From NCBI GenBank assembly GCA_963848115.1, contig CAWKCP010000035.1, positions 1-64,000 of the forward strand: a stretch of DNA of 64,000 nt, in the 5' to 3' direction. Below the pieces are notes generated by a model that did no database searches, was not told the origin of the DNA, and saw only the letters and a list, made by a program, of their open reading frames with translations. A program made the translations under genes and the position numbers. Origin of the DNA: JAWKOK01 sp963848115 (GTDB lineage Bacteria; Chloroflexota; Anaerolineae; Caldilineales; Caldilineaceae). Position 1 is the first letter of the stretch; every line of letters starts with the position of its first letter. Below, in pieces: positions 44,602 to 54,765 of the stretch.

Positions 44602-45088
44602 TTAGGGGAGGGTGACAACGGTGAGTGCGGATTGCTCAGCGTAATACTGAGCCATTGCTTCCCAGCGAAACGCTGAGATTTCGTCGTCACTCAATGTGGT
44701 CAGATCGGCGAAGGTGGGCTGTGCAGCATGAATACTGAGCCATCGCTGCCCAACGGTATGTTGAGATGTCAGCGTCGCTCAGTGTAGTCAGATCGGCAAG
44801 GGTGGGTTGCACGGCGTAATACTGAGCCGTCGCTTCCCAACGGTATGCTGATATGTCACCATCATTCAACGTGGTCAGGTCGAACAGCGCCGGCTGTCCT
44901 GCGTAGAAGGCAGCGGTTGCTTGCCAACGGTAGGTCAGAATTTCATCATCGCTCAGGGTGGCCAGGTTGGCGGGGGCGGCATCTTGGGCCAAAATCCGGG
45001 TGCTGTAGAACCCGGTCCCTCCGGCAAGAATGACGCCAACCAAGATGGCGATTCGAACATAGTGGAGTCTGTCTCTGATCGATTGCAT
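44602..45088 (-). CDS. Exported protein with four 29-residue tandem repeats, one frameshift
   Basis: Starts MQSIRDRLHYVRIAILVGVI, a signal peptide or membrane anchor ending near ILAQDAAPA, followed by repeats of the type LTTLSDADISTYRWAAMAQY Y-A-x-Q-P-x-L-A-D. Repeat landmarks on the DNA (CAGRTYGG text) are at 44963, 44876, 44789 and 44701, spaced 87, 87 and 88 bp, so the last spacing has one extra base. Removing it near 44730 restores QYYAAQPTFADLTTLSDDEI and the end ALTVVTLP at 44602. No family recognised; the repeat is reminiscent of short helical cell-surface repeats. Confidence 0.7.
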
Positions 45089-45315
45089 GATTTTGGTTTC
45101 CCTGAATAGTGGCCATCCGCTGATCTGATTCAGCGGAAATGGGTAGACGCATGGGGACGCATGCTGTCCAAGCGGCGACCCAGATTCCAATGGTACGCCA
45201 ATCGCTTAGGCAACAATAGACAAGAACATGTCTGCTTGAAGGCAATTCCACTCAATAATTTGTAAGTGTTCGATTCAACCCATCATGCGACCTCGACTGA
45301 CGGCATTGTCTACGA

Positions 45316-45767
45316 TCACCAATCTAGTTCTCGGAACGAGTCTATGGGCCGCATCTCCATGAATTGCTTCAGCGCTACGCAGTTATCCTGCGAGTGCGCC
45401 GTCCAGCAGCACCACGGCCTCGCTCTCCGGGATTCCATCGGCGTTGGAATGTTGCTGACCACGTCAATTCGGCGACGTTCGGACCCAGGTCACGTACTGC
45501 CATGGTGGTCAGGCAATTGCCAAAAGGCGTGTCGGTCAGCAAGGCATAGCTCAAGCGTTGAGTTGTCGCGTCCAGCACTTCCAGACGTTCAGTGATCGTG
45601 CTGCCGTCGACGCTGGTCAACGTGCGCCGTGCGCCAATGCCTTCTCCCTCTGCCGTGCAGTCGACGACACCGGCGAGGTACCGGTCGGCTGCGCCGAAGT
45701 CGACCAGTACCTGCCAGATGGCGTCCGCGGGGGCGTAGATCACGATCATGCTGGATGCCTGAGCCAT
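45316..45767 (-). CDS. SRPBCC (START/Bet v1-like) protein, frameshifted C-terminus
   Basis: MAQASSMIVIYAPADAIWQV, RYLAGVVDCTAEGEGIGARR and ITERLEVLDATTQRLSYALL are typical of the SRPBCC/polyketide-cyclase hydrophobic-pocket fold. From about 45440 the expected end lies in other frames: DGIPESEAVVLLDGALAG, then NCVALKQFMEMRPIDSF and a stop at 45316. Two single-base shifts join them into about 150 residues. GGAAGGCGG precedes the ATG at 45767. Ligand unknown. Confidence 0.7.
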
Positions 45768-45850
45768 ATTTCCGCCTTCCATGGGTGCAGTGAGGATGTG
45801 AAGGGGAACTACGCCCCGTGGGTTAACACGACCGACCCACGGCCTACAAG

Positions 45851-46031
45851 CTACAGTGGATCAACACATGGCCATGTGCCATCTGAACGCCACGTCATTG
45901 ACAGTGGACCGAAAACGTCGTGTAGTTGTGAAGCATCTGACAGGCGAGCGCCGGAGCGGCGAAAGTGGATAATCGAAAAGAGAACGGTCATCATCGCGGC
46001 CAGGGCGAGAGAAGTTACGAAAGTACGCATG
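45851..46031 (-). pseudogene. Possible small membrane protein, frameshifted
   Basis: ATG at 46031 gives MRTF, and one base later another frame reads VTSLALAAMMTVLFSIIHFR, a signal-anchor-like helix, and continues to a stop at 45851. The lesion would be one extra T in a T-run at 46019-46022. Support is limited to composition and position between two short genes. Confidence 0.25.
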
Positions 46032-46053
46032 GCTGGATCTCTCTTTGAGAATT

Positions 46054-46375
46054 TTACTGTCCCGGCGGTCGATAGCTGGGCGACTTTTTCACTGCTGCAT
46101 CGACCTCCTCAGCGGTCAGAAGCACGGTAACCTTGACGGTGGCAGTCCCGGCCGCGCTGGCCGTCAGTGAGACCGCCGTGGCAGCTGACGTTGTCCGGCA
46201 TGTCGGCAATGACGAATAGATCGGTGTCACCAAAGGCATAGTAATAGGCCTCTATCGTGCCTCCAAGCGATTCAGCCAGCTTTTCGACGGCTGCGCGTCG
46301 GCTGGAACCGCCCTCTTTGAGCAAACCTTTGATTCCTTCACCGACATAGTTGGCTTGAATGAGATACTTCGCCAT
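46054..46375 (-). CDS. GYD-domain protein, one frameshift
   Basis: MAKYLIQANYVGEGIKGLLK, RRAAVEKLAESLGGTIEAYY and YAFGDTDLFVIADMPDNVS match the GYD domain (G-D-x-D), a small ferredoxin-like fold of unknown function. From about 46190 the family ending (TAVSLTASAAGTATVKVTVL LTAEEVDAAVKKS) is in the adjacent frame. One base shift near 46190-46200 joins the halves into about 107 residues. Confidence 0.78.
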
Positions 46376-46577
46376 ACTTGATTCTCCTTCTGTTTTTTTG
46401 CGTCCCTGGTTACAGGACGCATTGTGGGGTTATTTGGAGTCCTCATCGTACGCCAAACCGCCGCGCTGCAATAGACACAAATTGACTTACTTGCGCAGCG
46501 GTTCTACTACAATAATTTGTAATATGGGCCAGATAAGAAAGAGGCAGGACTAGGGGAATGCGGGGCAGAGGTTGGAC

Positions 46578-47238
46578 TTACACCGGCGGCTCATCCAACG
46601 AGACCCAGCCTTGGCGCAGGGCATAGAGGGCGGCCTGGGTGCGATTGGTCACGTGTAGCTTTTCATAGATGGTGCGCAGCCGATTGGCCACGGTGTAGAC
46701 GGAGTAATTCAGGGTTTCGGCAATGCGCTGGTTGTCCACGCCTTGAGCCACCAGACGCAGGACGGCCATCTCGCCCTCTGTCAGCGGCTCAACTTGTGGC
46801 TGTCGCGGCATGGTCGAGTGAAGCTCGCTGAGCACACGCGCGGCAATGATGGGATCGATGAGGTAGTCGCCCCGGTGCACAGCCTTGATGGCGGCGATCA
46901 ACTCTTCGGCGTCCACAGTTTTGAGCAGATAGCCGCGAGCGCCCGCGCGGATGGCATCGAGCATGTACTGTTCGTTGTCGATACATGGTCAGGGCGATGA
47001 TACGTGCGGTGGGGGTCGCTTGCATGATCTGTCGAATGGCGGCCACACCGTCCAGATCGGGCATGACAATATCCATCAGAATCACATCCGGACACTCTGT
47101 GCACGCCAGCGTCACCGCCTCGGTCCCGTTTGCCGCTTCAGCCACAACCGTAAAACCGCCTACCCCCTCGCAGAGTTGACGTAGCCCCTGGCGCACCAGT
47201 CTATGATCGTCGGCGATGAGCAGCTTAATCGGTTCCAT
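46578..47238 (-). CDS. NarL/LuxR-type response regulator, one frameshift
   Basis: Receiver domain in the first frame: MEPIKLLIADDHRLVRQGLR, DVILMDIVMPDLDG (phospho-accepting Asp) and RIIALTMY. One inserted C near 46983 separates it from DNEQYMLDAIRAGARGYLLK and the LuxR-type helix-turn-helix (LTEGEMAVLRLVAQGVDNQR, VANRLRTIYEKLHVTNRTQA). Corrected length is about 219 residues. It overlaps the end of the histidine kinase gene by 14 bp and is its partner, controlling unknown targets. Confidence 0.85.
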
Positions 47239-48284
47239 GGGTGACCCCGTGGTCGGGAGAGGGCAGGCTAATGACCAGTTCAGTGCCCTGGCCGGGCGCG
47301 CTGTGGATGTCCATCGTGCCGCCCCAAGAGACGACGCGCTCGCGCATCTGGCGCAGCCCGTAATGGCCGTCGCGGTCGGCTGGGCCGAGTTGGTTCGGCT
47401 CAAAGCCACGACCATTGTCACGCAGTGAGACCACCACGCCTCCCGCCGCGTCCACCGTCATACAGACCAGCACCGAACTGGCGGAGGCATGCGCACCGAC
47501 ATTGTTCAACCCTTCCTGGATGATGCGGAAGAGGGGCAGTTCGTAGGCGGTGGGCAGCATCTCCATCGGCCCAGAAAGATCCAGTCGGGCTGCCAACTGG
47601 TTCATGGTCGCCGAAGTTCTTCACCAACTGGATCAGCGCCGGCCCAAAACCCAACGTCTCAAGGTCGAGGGGACGCAGCGCAAAGATTGCGCGGCGCAGA
47701 TCGACGATGGCGTCGGTGATGATGGTCTGCAGTTCATCCAGCGCTGCGTCCATGCCTGGCGGAGCCGTTTCAGCCAAATGGGACCAAAATGCCGACTTAA
47801 AACGCAGGCCGGCCAGGCTCTGCGCCACACCATCGTGAATCTCGTGGGCGATGCGGCGGCGTTCGGCATCAATGGCCTGCGCCTCGTTGCGACGTTGTGT
47901 TTCGGCGCTGATGTCTTCAACCGTGACGATCATCTTGCCGTCATCCGTCGGATCGAGCGCTGCGATCACGCGTACTGCAAAGAGCGTGCCGTCTCGATGC
48001 CGGCAGGTTGTCTCAACCCGCTCAACGCGGCCTTGTTGAACCTGTTGGACGATGCTCAAAATGGTCGATTCGACCTCTGTGGGCGCCAGCTTGGCAGCAG
48101 GCATTCCTGCCAGCTCGGCGGTCGCATAGCCGAATATCAACTCTGCCTGCCGGTTGGCTTCCAGAATGATTGCCGGTGTTGTGCTCAGGTCGATGACGAA
48201 GATACAGATGGGCGCGTGGTCGAACAGATGGCGGTAGCGCCGGTTGCCGAACTGGTCTGACATATCCGGGTTTTTCGTCGTCAT
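47225..48284 (-). CDS. Sensor histidine kinase (PAS, HisKA_3, HATPase), one frameshift
   Basis: No membrane segments, so a cytoplasmic sensor. A PAS domain (FDHAPICIFVIDLSTTPAII; EANRQAELIFGYATAELAGM; CRHRDGTLFAVRV) is followed by HisKA_3 dimerisation with the phospho-His in RRRIAHEIHDGVAQSLAGLR. After a one-base shift near 47610 the ATPase domain follows (FRIIQEGLNNVGAHASAS; LRDNGRGFEPNQ; GHYGLRQMRERV). The corrected protein is about 352 residues, similar to NarX/LiaS-type kinases, and is cotranscribed with the response regulator. Confidence 0.85.
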
Positions 48285-48301
48285 GATCAGCCATTCTCTC
48301 T

Positions 48302-49701
48302 TCAGGACGATGCTTCAAAAAAGATCGGATTGGTCAGCGCCAGCATGTTCTCGTCGCCATCGCGCATTTCCAGCGTGCACCAGTCGATCTGCTGCGTTGA
48401 GATCGTCCAGCCAAGTGTTCCGGCATCCTCGATGGTGAGCGACTCCAGCACCTCGCCGTCGGCAACGAGCGTATGCGCCCTCCTGCCGGCGCATTGCTCC
48501 AAGTGGCAACCAGCTAGACGGAAGCGATTTGCCTGTCGAGTGTCAGCACATCTCCCATCATCGCCTGCGCTCCGCTCGTTCCTCTGGCTGTGAAGTCGAG
48601 GGTCGGGCCCGAACTGAGGTAGAGATGACCTTGGGCGATCGCACGCAGGATGCCCCGCTCCGATAGCTCCTCAGCGTAGACGACATTGAAGCCCGGCGAG
48701 TTAGCATAGCCGGCCGGGCGATGCACGTCGCTGCCGGCAGTGGCCACCATCCGCAGCCCACGGTTGAGCCACTCGTACCAGAGCGCCAGGCCTTCAGGGT
48801 TCTTGTCGCTGTTCTGGTCGTCATTGCCTACCCAGGATTCATTCCAGACCTCGACCAGACGCGCCGGGCCAGGCATCATGCCGGGATAGACCCAGCGACA
48901 GCCGGTGCAATAGGGATCGCCCTGATCATTGGGATGGGCAATGATGTAGATACGACCGTCGTGATTGAGCCGTTCGGCAATGGCGGCCATCTCGGGACCG
49001 TCACGCGTCACCCGCCAGTCGATCCACTCGTGGACGCCCAGGCAGACGGCGTGGCCCCAGAAGGTGGTCAGTTCCATACCGCCCATGGTCAGAAAGCCGT
49101 CGGTTGCGTAGGCCTCCATCTCCGCCAATCCGCTGACCGTGTTGTGGTCGGTCAGCGTGACAAAGTCCAGCCCCTGGTCACGCGCCGCAGCCACCAGGTC
49201 AGGCACGTCCCAGTCAGCATCAGAATGGATGGTGTGGGCGTGCAGATCGCCCCGATACCAGCCAGGGTTTGGGTTGGCGATCCGGGCAAAGTCGGGCACG
49301 GCTGAGCCAAGTGCACTCGGCAGGTTCTGCTCAGCCGAATCCCGTTCCACATCGGCAGAGATTTCGATCTGATAGCGGCACGGCTCGCCGGGCAGGATCA
49401 TGTGGGTGTCGATCTGGATGGTCCAGCGACCTGATGGCAGCGGGCCGGGAGCATAGCCGGGCGTGGCATTGCCCGCAGAGATTTCGACTAAATGCTCGGC
49501 GCCTCCACGATGGCCGGCCCCGCGAAAGCCGGCGGGATCGAAAAGGGTCAGCGTCAGCAGGTTGCGAATGTCGCCCACCATTGCCGGTTTGAACGTCAGG
49601 TGAATGGTCAGGCGTTGGCAGTCGGACGGCAGATCAAAATGGTGGGCGATATGCCGTTTGACATCGGCTGATGTGAGGGTGTCTGAAAAAGTGAGTTGCA
49701 T
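48302..49701 (-). CDS. PHP-type (CehA/McbA family) metallohydrolase, C-terminal frameshift
   Basis: An N-terminal beta-sandwich (about residues 1-150) precedes a PHP phosphoesterase domain with metal motifs GDLHAHTIHSDADWD, FVTLTDHNTVSG, IIAHPNDQGDP and TAGSDVHRPAGY. The first frame ends at 48514 after LTLDRQIASV. In the adjacent frame the C-terminal domain reads GRRAHTLVADGEVLESL and ends at 48302, so one shift near 48510 joins them. Corrected length is about 465 residues. Substrate is unknown; a related gene is at the window end. Confidence 0.82.
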
Positions 49702-49945
49702 GGCGTTGAGTGAATTCTTTCGGTTCGTGAAATGGATGAGATGGACGATGGGGTTGAGGCCTTGTGCGTCGCATGCTAATAACTAGCGACTGAACAACTC
49801 AACGATTTACCCGTGGTCGCCATTGTTTAGTGCCAGCGCCCCACGTGCGAATGGGTCACAGAGGAAACATTCGAATGGCCAGCCCGTGCGCTGAATCTGT
49901 GTCGCACTACACGCTGTAAACCCATGAGTAAGATAATCTCTCACC

Positions 49946-50998
49946 CTAATCATTCGCTGCCCGGATCTGCTTCGCACCCTCGATCATCGCCAGATAGCCC
50001 TCGACCGGGACGTAGTCGGGGATGGAATTGCCCGATCCCAGCGCGTAGCCGTTGGCGGTTGCCCTGAAGCGCTGCCCCTTTTCCACGACCTCGTCAACGA
50101 TCTCCGACGGTGATTTCTGGCAGAGCGTGTCGACGTCGATACCGCCGAGCAGGCCGATGCGATCGCCGTAGAGCGAAATCCATTTGTCATACGGAGCGAT
50201 CACATCTTCGTTGGAATGCTTGGCGTTGATGCCCAAGGCGATGACGTCGTCCATGATGGCGAAGATGCTGCCGCAGGAGTGCCAAAGGAACGGGTGCCCC
50301 GACCCATGGACCAGATCGATGACCCGTTTGTACTGGGGCAGGATATGCTCCCGGATGGTGGCGGGCGAGACCAGGGTACTGGTCTTGAAGCCCAGGTCAT
50401 CACCGAAGCGGCAGATGGCGAAGATGTCGCCGTAGCGCTGCAAGAACTCGGCCCAGATTGTCGCCATCAGATCGCCGATCTTGCGGTAGAGATCGGCAAA
50501 CAGCTCGGGGTCGTCGACCATCATGTAGGCCAGATATTGGAAGCCGACCAGATCCTCGCTGATCTCCAGCACGCCGTTGCCCACGCCGCCCAGCGCCTTC
50601 ATGCCCGGCGGCATGGGGCGTCCCAATGCGCTGAACTGTTTATCGGCCAAGGCCCAGTAGCGTCCCGGCAACTCATCCCAGGGATAGCGATCAAAATCGG
50701 CGCGGGTCTGAATGGGACCGGGCCGGCCGCCCATGATGGCGCCGCCATCCGGCAAAATGGTGGTGATGCAGACCTCGGCAGAGACCGTGTCGTAGGTCAT
50801 TTCTTGGAAGAAACGATTGTAGTGGGTGAAGAACTCCAGAAGATCCGCTTCGTTACCGTTCTGCAACTCGGCAAATTGAACGCCCAGAATCCGCTCCATG
50901 ATGACCGGGCTGATGATGTGTTCGTAGACCGGCAGACGGGCCGGCCGCTCGTTGTCCAGCACGGCCAGCATGTTGCGATAATCAGGTTGGAAGGGCAT
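49946..50998 (-). CDS. Uroporphyrinogen decarboxylase (URO-D) family protein
   Basis: A 350-residue URO-D-fold protein without the classical heme-pathway signature. It starts YRNMLAVLDNERPARLPVYE, with FRFGDD-like ICRFGDDLGFKTSTLVSPAT, HPFLWHSCGSIFAIMDDVIA, and IGLLGGIDVDTLCQKSPSEI. The H-x-C-G motif resembles corrinoid methyltransferases (MtaA/CmuA type), so it may bind zinc and act in methyl transfer; this is inference. AGGAGA precedes the ATG. It is intact and lies 30 bp downstream of the ABC exporter on the same strand. Confidence 0.83.
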   Translation of the reverse strand: MPFQPDYRNMLAVLDNERPARLPVYEHIISPVIMERILGVQFAELQNGNEADLLEFFTHYNRFFQEMTYDTVSAEVCITTILPDGGAIMGGRPGPIQTRADFDRYPWDELPGRYWALADKQFSALGRPMPPGMKALGGVGNGVLEISEDLVGFQYLAYMMVDDPELFADLYRKIGDLMATIWAEFLQRYGDIFAICRFGDDLGFKTSTLVSPATIREHILPQYKRVIDLVHGSGHPFLWHSCGSIFAIMDDVIALGINAKHSNEDVIAPYDKWISLYGDRIGLLGGIDVDTLCQKSPSEIVDEVVEKGQRFRATANGYALGSGNSIPDYVPVEGYLAMIEGAKQIRAAND

Positions 50999-51029
50999 CG
51001 TTTGTCTCCTGATGAACTGGGTTGATCAT

Positions 51030-52808
51030 TTAAACTGCGCCTACAGGTTTCGCACGGTCGATCTTAATCACGTCCTGGTATTCATCACTGCCGTTGAGAC
51101 CAAATTGCGCCTCATGGAGACTGCGATAGATGCCATCGGCTGCGATCAGTTCGGCGTGGCGACCTTGTTCAACGATGCCCTCTTCCGTCACCACGACGAT
51201 GCGGTCGGCATTCTTGATGGTGGCCAGACGATGGGCGATGACCAACGTGGTGCGACCCTTGGACAACTCGGTCAGCGCCTGCTGGATCTTGACCTCGGTG
51301 GCGGTGTCGAGGGCGGAGGTGGCTTCGTCCAGGATCAGGATGGGCGGGTTCTTCAGGAACATGCGGGCGATGGCCAGGCGCTGCTTCTGCCCGCCGGAGA
51401 GCTTGACGCCGCGTTCGCCGATGATTGTCTCCAGGCCGTCGACTTGAGCCAGGATGAAGTCTGCCAGTTGGGCTCGCAGCGCGGCCTCCCAGATCTCCTC
51501 CTCACTGGCATCCAGCTTGCCATAGGCGATGTTCTCCGCAATCGTGCCTGCGAAGAGGAAGACATCCTGCTGCACGATGCCGATCTGCCGTCGTAGCGAG
51601 GTTTGCGTCATGGCACGAATGTCGATGCCGTCGATGCTGATCTCGCCCTCATCGACATCGTAGAAGCGGGGAATCAGGCTGCAGAGCGTGGTCTTGCCCG
51701 CACCGGACGGCCCAACGAAGGCCACCGTCTCGCCGTCGTCAACGGCGAGATTGATGTCGCTCAGGACAATTTTGGCCTCCTCGTAGCCGAAGCTCACATC
51801 GTCGAAGCGGATATTGCCGTGGAGATGTTCGACTGCGATAGCGTCAGGCGCGTCCTGGATGTCGGGCTCTGTGGCCAGGATCTCCTGGTAGCGTCGGAAG
51901 CCGGCAACGCCTTTGGGATAGCTCTCGATCACCGAATTGATCTTCTCGATGGGGCGGAAGAAGACGTTGGTGAGCAGTAAAAAGGCGATGAACTCGCCGT
52001 AGCTCAACTGATCCTGGATCACGAACCAGGTGCCGGCGATCATGACAAACATGAGCACAAAGCGCATCAACATATAGCTCAACGATATGCTGCGCGCCAT
52101 GATCTTGTAGGCGATCAGCTTGGTATCGCGATAGCTGGCGTTGTCGACGGCGAACAGCTCGCGCTCGAATTCCTCGTTGGCAAAGGCTTTGACCACACGG
52201 ATGCCGCCGATGCTCTCCTCGATGCGGGCGTTGAATTGGGCCAGGTCGCGGAAAAGTTGGCGATAGGTAACGGTCATCCTGCGGCTGAAATGCATGGCCA
52301 CCCAGACGATGATGGGCACGACCACAAAGGTAAGCAACGCCAGTTGCCAGTTGATCATCAGCATCAGTACAAACGCACCCAGCAACGTCAGCACAGCGAT
52401 GAAGACATCCTCTGGACCATGGTGAGCCAGCTCGCCGATATCCTGGAGGTCGGTGGTGACGCGGGCGATCAGATGACCGGTCTTGTTATTGTCGAAAAAG
52501 CGGAAGGAAAGTTTCTGAAGGTGATCGTAGAGCTTGGTACGCATATCGGTTTCGATATTGATACCGAGCATATGGCCCCAATAGGTGACCACATATTGAA
52601 GCGCCGTGTTGAGGGCATAGATGGCCAGCAAGGCGATTGTGGCCAGGAAAATCAGCGTCCAGTTTTCCTGGGGCAGCAGGTTGTCAATAAACAGATTGAC
52701 GGCCAGCGGGAAACTCAGCTCCAGGATGCCAACAATCACGGCACAGCCAAAGTCCAGATAAAAGAGTCCCCGATAGGGTTGGTAGTACGCGGAAAACTGA
52801 CGAAACAT
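51030..52808 (-). CDS. ABC transporter, fused permease and ATPase (exporter)
   Basis: A 592-residue half-transporter of the MsbA/LmrA type. Six membrane helices in the first 320 residues (CAVIVGILELSFPLAVNLFI, LIFLATIALLAIYALNTALQ and so on) precede an ATPase with Walker A FVGPSGAGKTTLCSL, Q-loop IGIVQQDVFLFAG, signature VKLSGGQKQRLAIARM, Walker B ILILDEATSALD and H-loop VIAHRLATI. It would act as a homodimer exporting lipid, peptide or drug. It is intact and probably co-transcribed with the URO-D gene downstream. Confidence 0.92.
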   Translation of the reverse strand: MFRQFSAYYQPYRGLFYLDFGCAVIVGILELSFPLAVNLFIDNLLPQENWTLIFLATIALLAIYALNTALQYVVTYWGHMLGINIETDMRTKLYDHLQKLSFRFFDNNKTGHLIARVTTDLQDIGELAHHGPEDVFIAVLTLLGAFVLMLMINWQLALLTFVVVPIIVWVAMHFSRRMTVTYRQLFRDLAQFNARIEESIGGIRVVKAFANEEFERELFAVDNASYRDTKLIAYKIMARSISLSYMLMRFVLMFVMIAGTWFVIQDQLSYGEFIAFLLLTNVFFRPIEKINSVIESYPKGVAGFRRYQEILATEPDIQDAPDAIAVEHLHGNIRFDDVSFGYEEAKIVLSDINLAVDDGETVAFVGPSGAGKTTLCSLIPRFYDVDEGEISIDGIDIRAMTQTSLRRQIGIVQQDVFLFAGTIAENIAYGKLDASEEEIWEAALRAQLADFILAQVDGLETIIGERGVKLSGGQKQRLAIARMFLKNPPILILDEATSALDTATEVKIQQALTELSKGRTTLVIAHRLATIKNADRIVVVTEEGIVEQGRHAELIAADGIYRSLHEAQFGLNGSDEYQDVIKIDRAKPVGAV

Positions 52809-52860
52809 ACGTAGACTGTACTCCCTGAAAAAATTGGGTGTGTATCAAAGTCATTCGTCC

Positions 52861-53230
52861 TACGGATGATGCCATGTAGGGCGGAATGGCATTCCGCCTG
52901 GCTAGGCTAGCTAAGCCAGGCTGGTCGGATTACAATCCAACCTACGGATGATGCCATGAGGGCGGAATGGCATTCCGCCTGGCTGGGCTAAGATAAGCCT
53001 GGCTGGTCGGATTACCAATCCAACCTACGGATGATGCCATGTAGGGCGGAATGGCATTCCGCCTGGCTGGGCTAAGCTAGGCCTGGCTGGTCGGATTACC
53101 GATCCAACCTACGGATGATGCCATGTAGGGCGGAATGGCATTCCGCCTGGCTGGGCCAAGCTAAGGCCATGGCTGGTCGGATTACCCGAATCCAACCTAC
53201 GGATGCCGCTCCGCCTGGCTGAGTCAAGAG
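52861..53230. repeat. Tandem ~83-bp repeat, four full units and one partial
   Basis: Units at 52861-52942, 52943-53025, 53026-53109, 53110-53197 and a partial one from 53198. Each begins TACGGATGATGCCATG(T)A and contains the palindrome GGCGGAATGGCATTCCGCC and a second small palindrome GGATTAC(C)AATCC. Units are 82 to 88 bp and over 85 percent alike by eye, with differences mostly in the middle GGCTAAGCTA part. They lie upstream of the ABC transporter. Confidence 0.9.
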
Positions 53231-53321
53231 TCCCTTAGAAACTAGTGTCCGTTTTCGCATTCACAGGGCGCCTGAAATCGGGAAGTGAAAAATGGACAGA
53301 CCCTCAGTCTTCGACTGGCGG

Positions 53322-54428
53322 CTAGCCATCCTCTCCATAGTGCAGCAGGACGATGTCGCCTGCAACTTTGACTTCCAGCGTCGGCGTCTGGGGCTTGTCG
53401 TTCTCGGCCGACCACTTCCTGACCTGGTCGGTGACGTAGCGGCCCACGTCCTGCACGGTGACGAAGCCCTTCTCGTCAAAGTCGGCGTCGCCGTCCAGGG
53501 CCTCCAGCAGGAAATGGGTGAAGACGCCGTGGTCTTCCTCCGGCCACTCCCAGGATTGCTGGTTCTGTTTGCAGGAGGCCAGCACGGCCAAACCCTCAGC
53601 CTGTTCGAAGACCCGTTCGATAAATTCCGGCGACATGCGCGGCGAACTCTTGCCCACGGACGCACCCGAATGGCAGGCGTCCAGCACGATCACCTTGGCG
53701 CGCGCCTGCGATTCTTCCATGATTTGATGCACGCGGGCCATGGAGATGCTCGTGTCGCTCAGCGCCGCGGCCTGGGCATCGCGGGGCAACAGGTAGCTCT
53801 GCCCCGCTTCGGCAATGCCGTGGCCACTGAAATGAAAGAGCAGGAGGCTGCCCTCGTCTGCGTTCTGGGCCACCGAATTGAGCGCGGCCAAGACCTTGGC
53901 ACGCGTGGGGGCCTAATCTGTCTCATCGGTCAGCACGCGCACCACCTCAAACTCTTTAACAATGGCGCCATGCACCGCGCTGATGTCGCTCACCGCATGG
54001 CGCAGGTTGGCGATGCTCTCGTCTTCATATTGATTGACGCCCACCAGCACGGCCCATGCCTTGCCGCTGTTGAGCACGTTGATGGTTTTTGGTTCACCCC
54101 CGGCGAGCCGCAGGTCTTTGGGCTGTGGCGTTGGCATGGGCGTTTGGGGTTCAGCCATCGACGCACCCAACAACGCGTCGCGGACCGCAACCAGATCAAC
54201 GTTGTTTTCGTTTTGATTCACTGCGCCCTGAACAAGGTCGACCATCCGGCCGCGCCGTTCCGCCCACTGGATGAGGTTAAAGACAGTCTGGGACAAATTC
54301 CCGCCGCCTGCGATTGCGTCCAGGTTTTCGTTCAGTTCGAACGTGACCATTTGCTGCAAATCGGCGAGAGAAAAGGCACCCAACAGCGCGTCGTGCAGTT
54401 GTTTGAGTTGCTTGCCGGTCAGTTTCAT
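53322..54428 (-). pseudogene. EAD1-caspase-like peptidase with in-frame amber stop
   Basis: The N-terminal ~78 residues (MKLTGKQLKQLHDALLGAFS, LADLQQMVTFELNENLDAIA, VFNLIQWAERRGRMVDLVQG) are an effector-associated domain of the EAD1 type. A Gly/Pro linker leads to a caspase-like peptidase: WAVLVGVNQYEDESIANLRH, catalytic His in LLLFHFSGHGIAEAGQ and catalytic Cys in VIVLDACHSGASVGKS, followed by EWPEEDHGVFTHFLLEALDG. A TAG at 53913-53915 interrupts the frame after VRVLTDETD with no frame change; both sides are coding. GAGAAGGAAAG precedes the ATG at 54428. It would be the death effector of the neighbouring EAD1-STAND protein. The stop may be a mutation, an error or a read-through site. Confidence 0.85.
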
Positions 54429-54765
54429 ACTTTCCTTCTCCGAGAAAATTGCTGGTCGATGCATTGTCTGTGGTTCGGGCGATTTTCCAAACACAACAGC
54501 GAATTCTGACAGCAACGAATTACATTTTCGGTGACCAAGATCGTCTCTTTCTTGGCAGCAATCGGCGGTGACGCGAACAAAAATTCGTTCCCGTCCGCAT
54601 TCGCTGTTGTGTTTCGCCGGCGAAGAAGAAACCAGTAGAACCAAAAAAATCGAATCGCCTGATCGAGCGATTTACCCATCATGGACGCTGACCAGGAATC
54701 CGTGAACCACAGAACACCGCCAGAGAAAAACATTCCAGTAGATTCAGAGACCAGAGGACCCAGAA
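54429..54765. other. Spacer between caspase and STAND-FGE genes
   Basis: About 340 bp without a supported gene. On the minus strand it forms the 5' region of the caspase gene. No clear promoter or terminator was found; an open frame through it continues out of frame from the FGE gene and is not meaningful. Confidence 0.4.

Noticed and set aside
52861..53230. CRISPR array
   Set aside because: The repeats are contiguous with no unique spacers, units are 82-88 bp and highly similar throughout, and no cas genes are nearby.
53292..54509. A 405-codon plus-strand frame across the caspase locus
   Set aside because: The minus strand has clear EAD1 and caspase motifs with catalytic residues; the plus frame is its shadow and explains no conserved motif.
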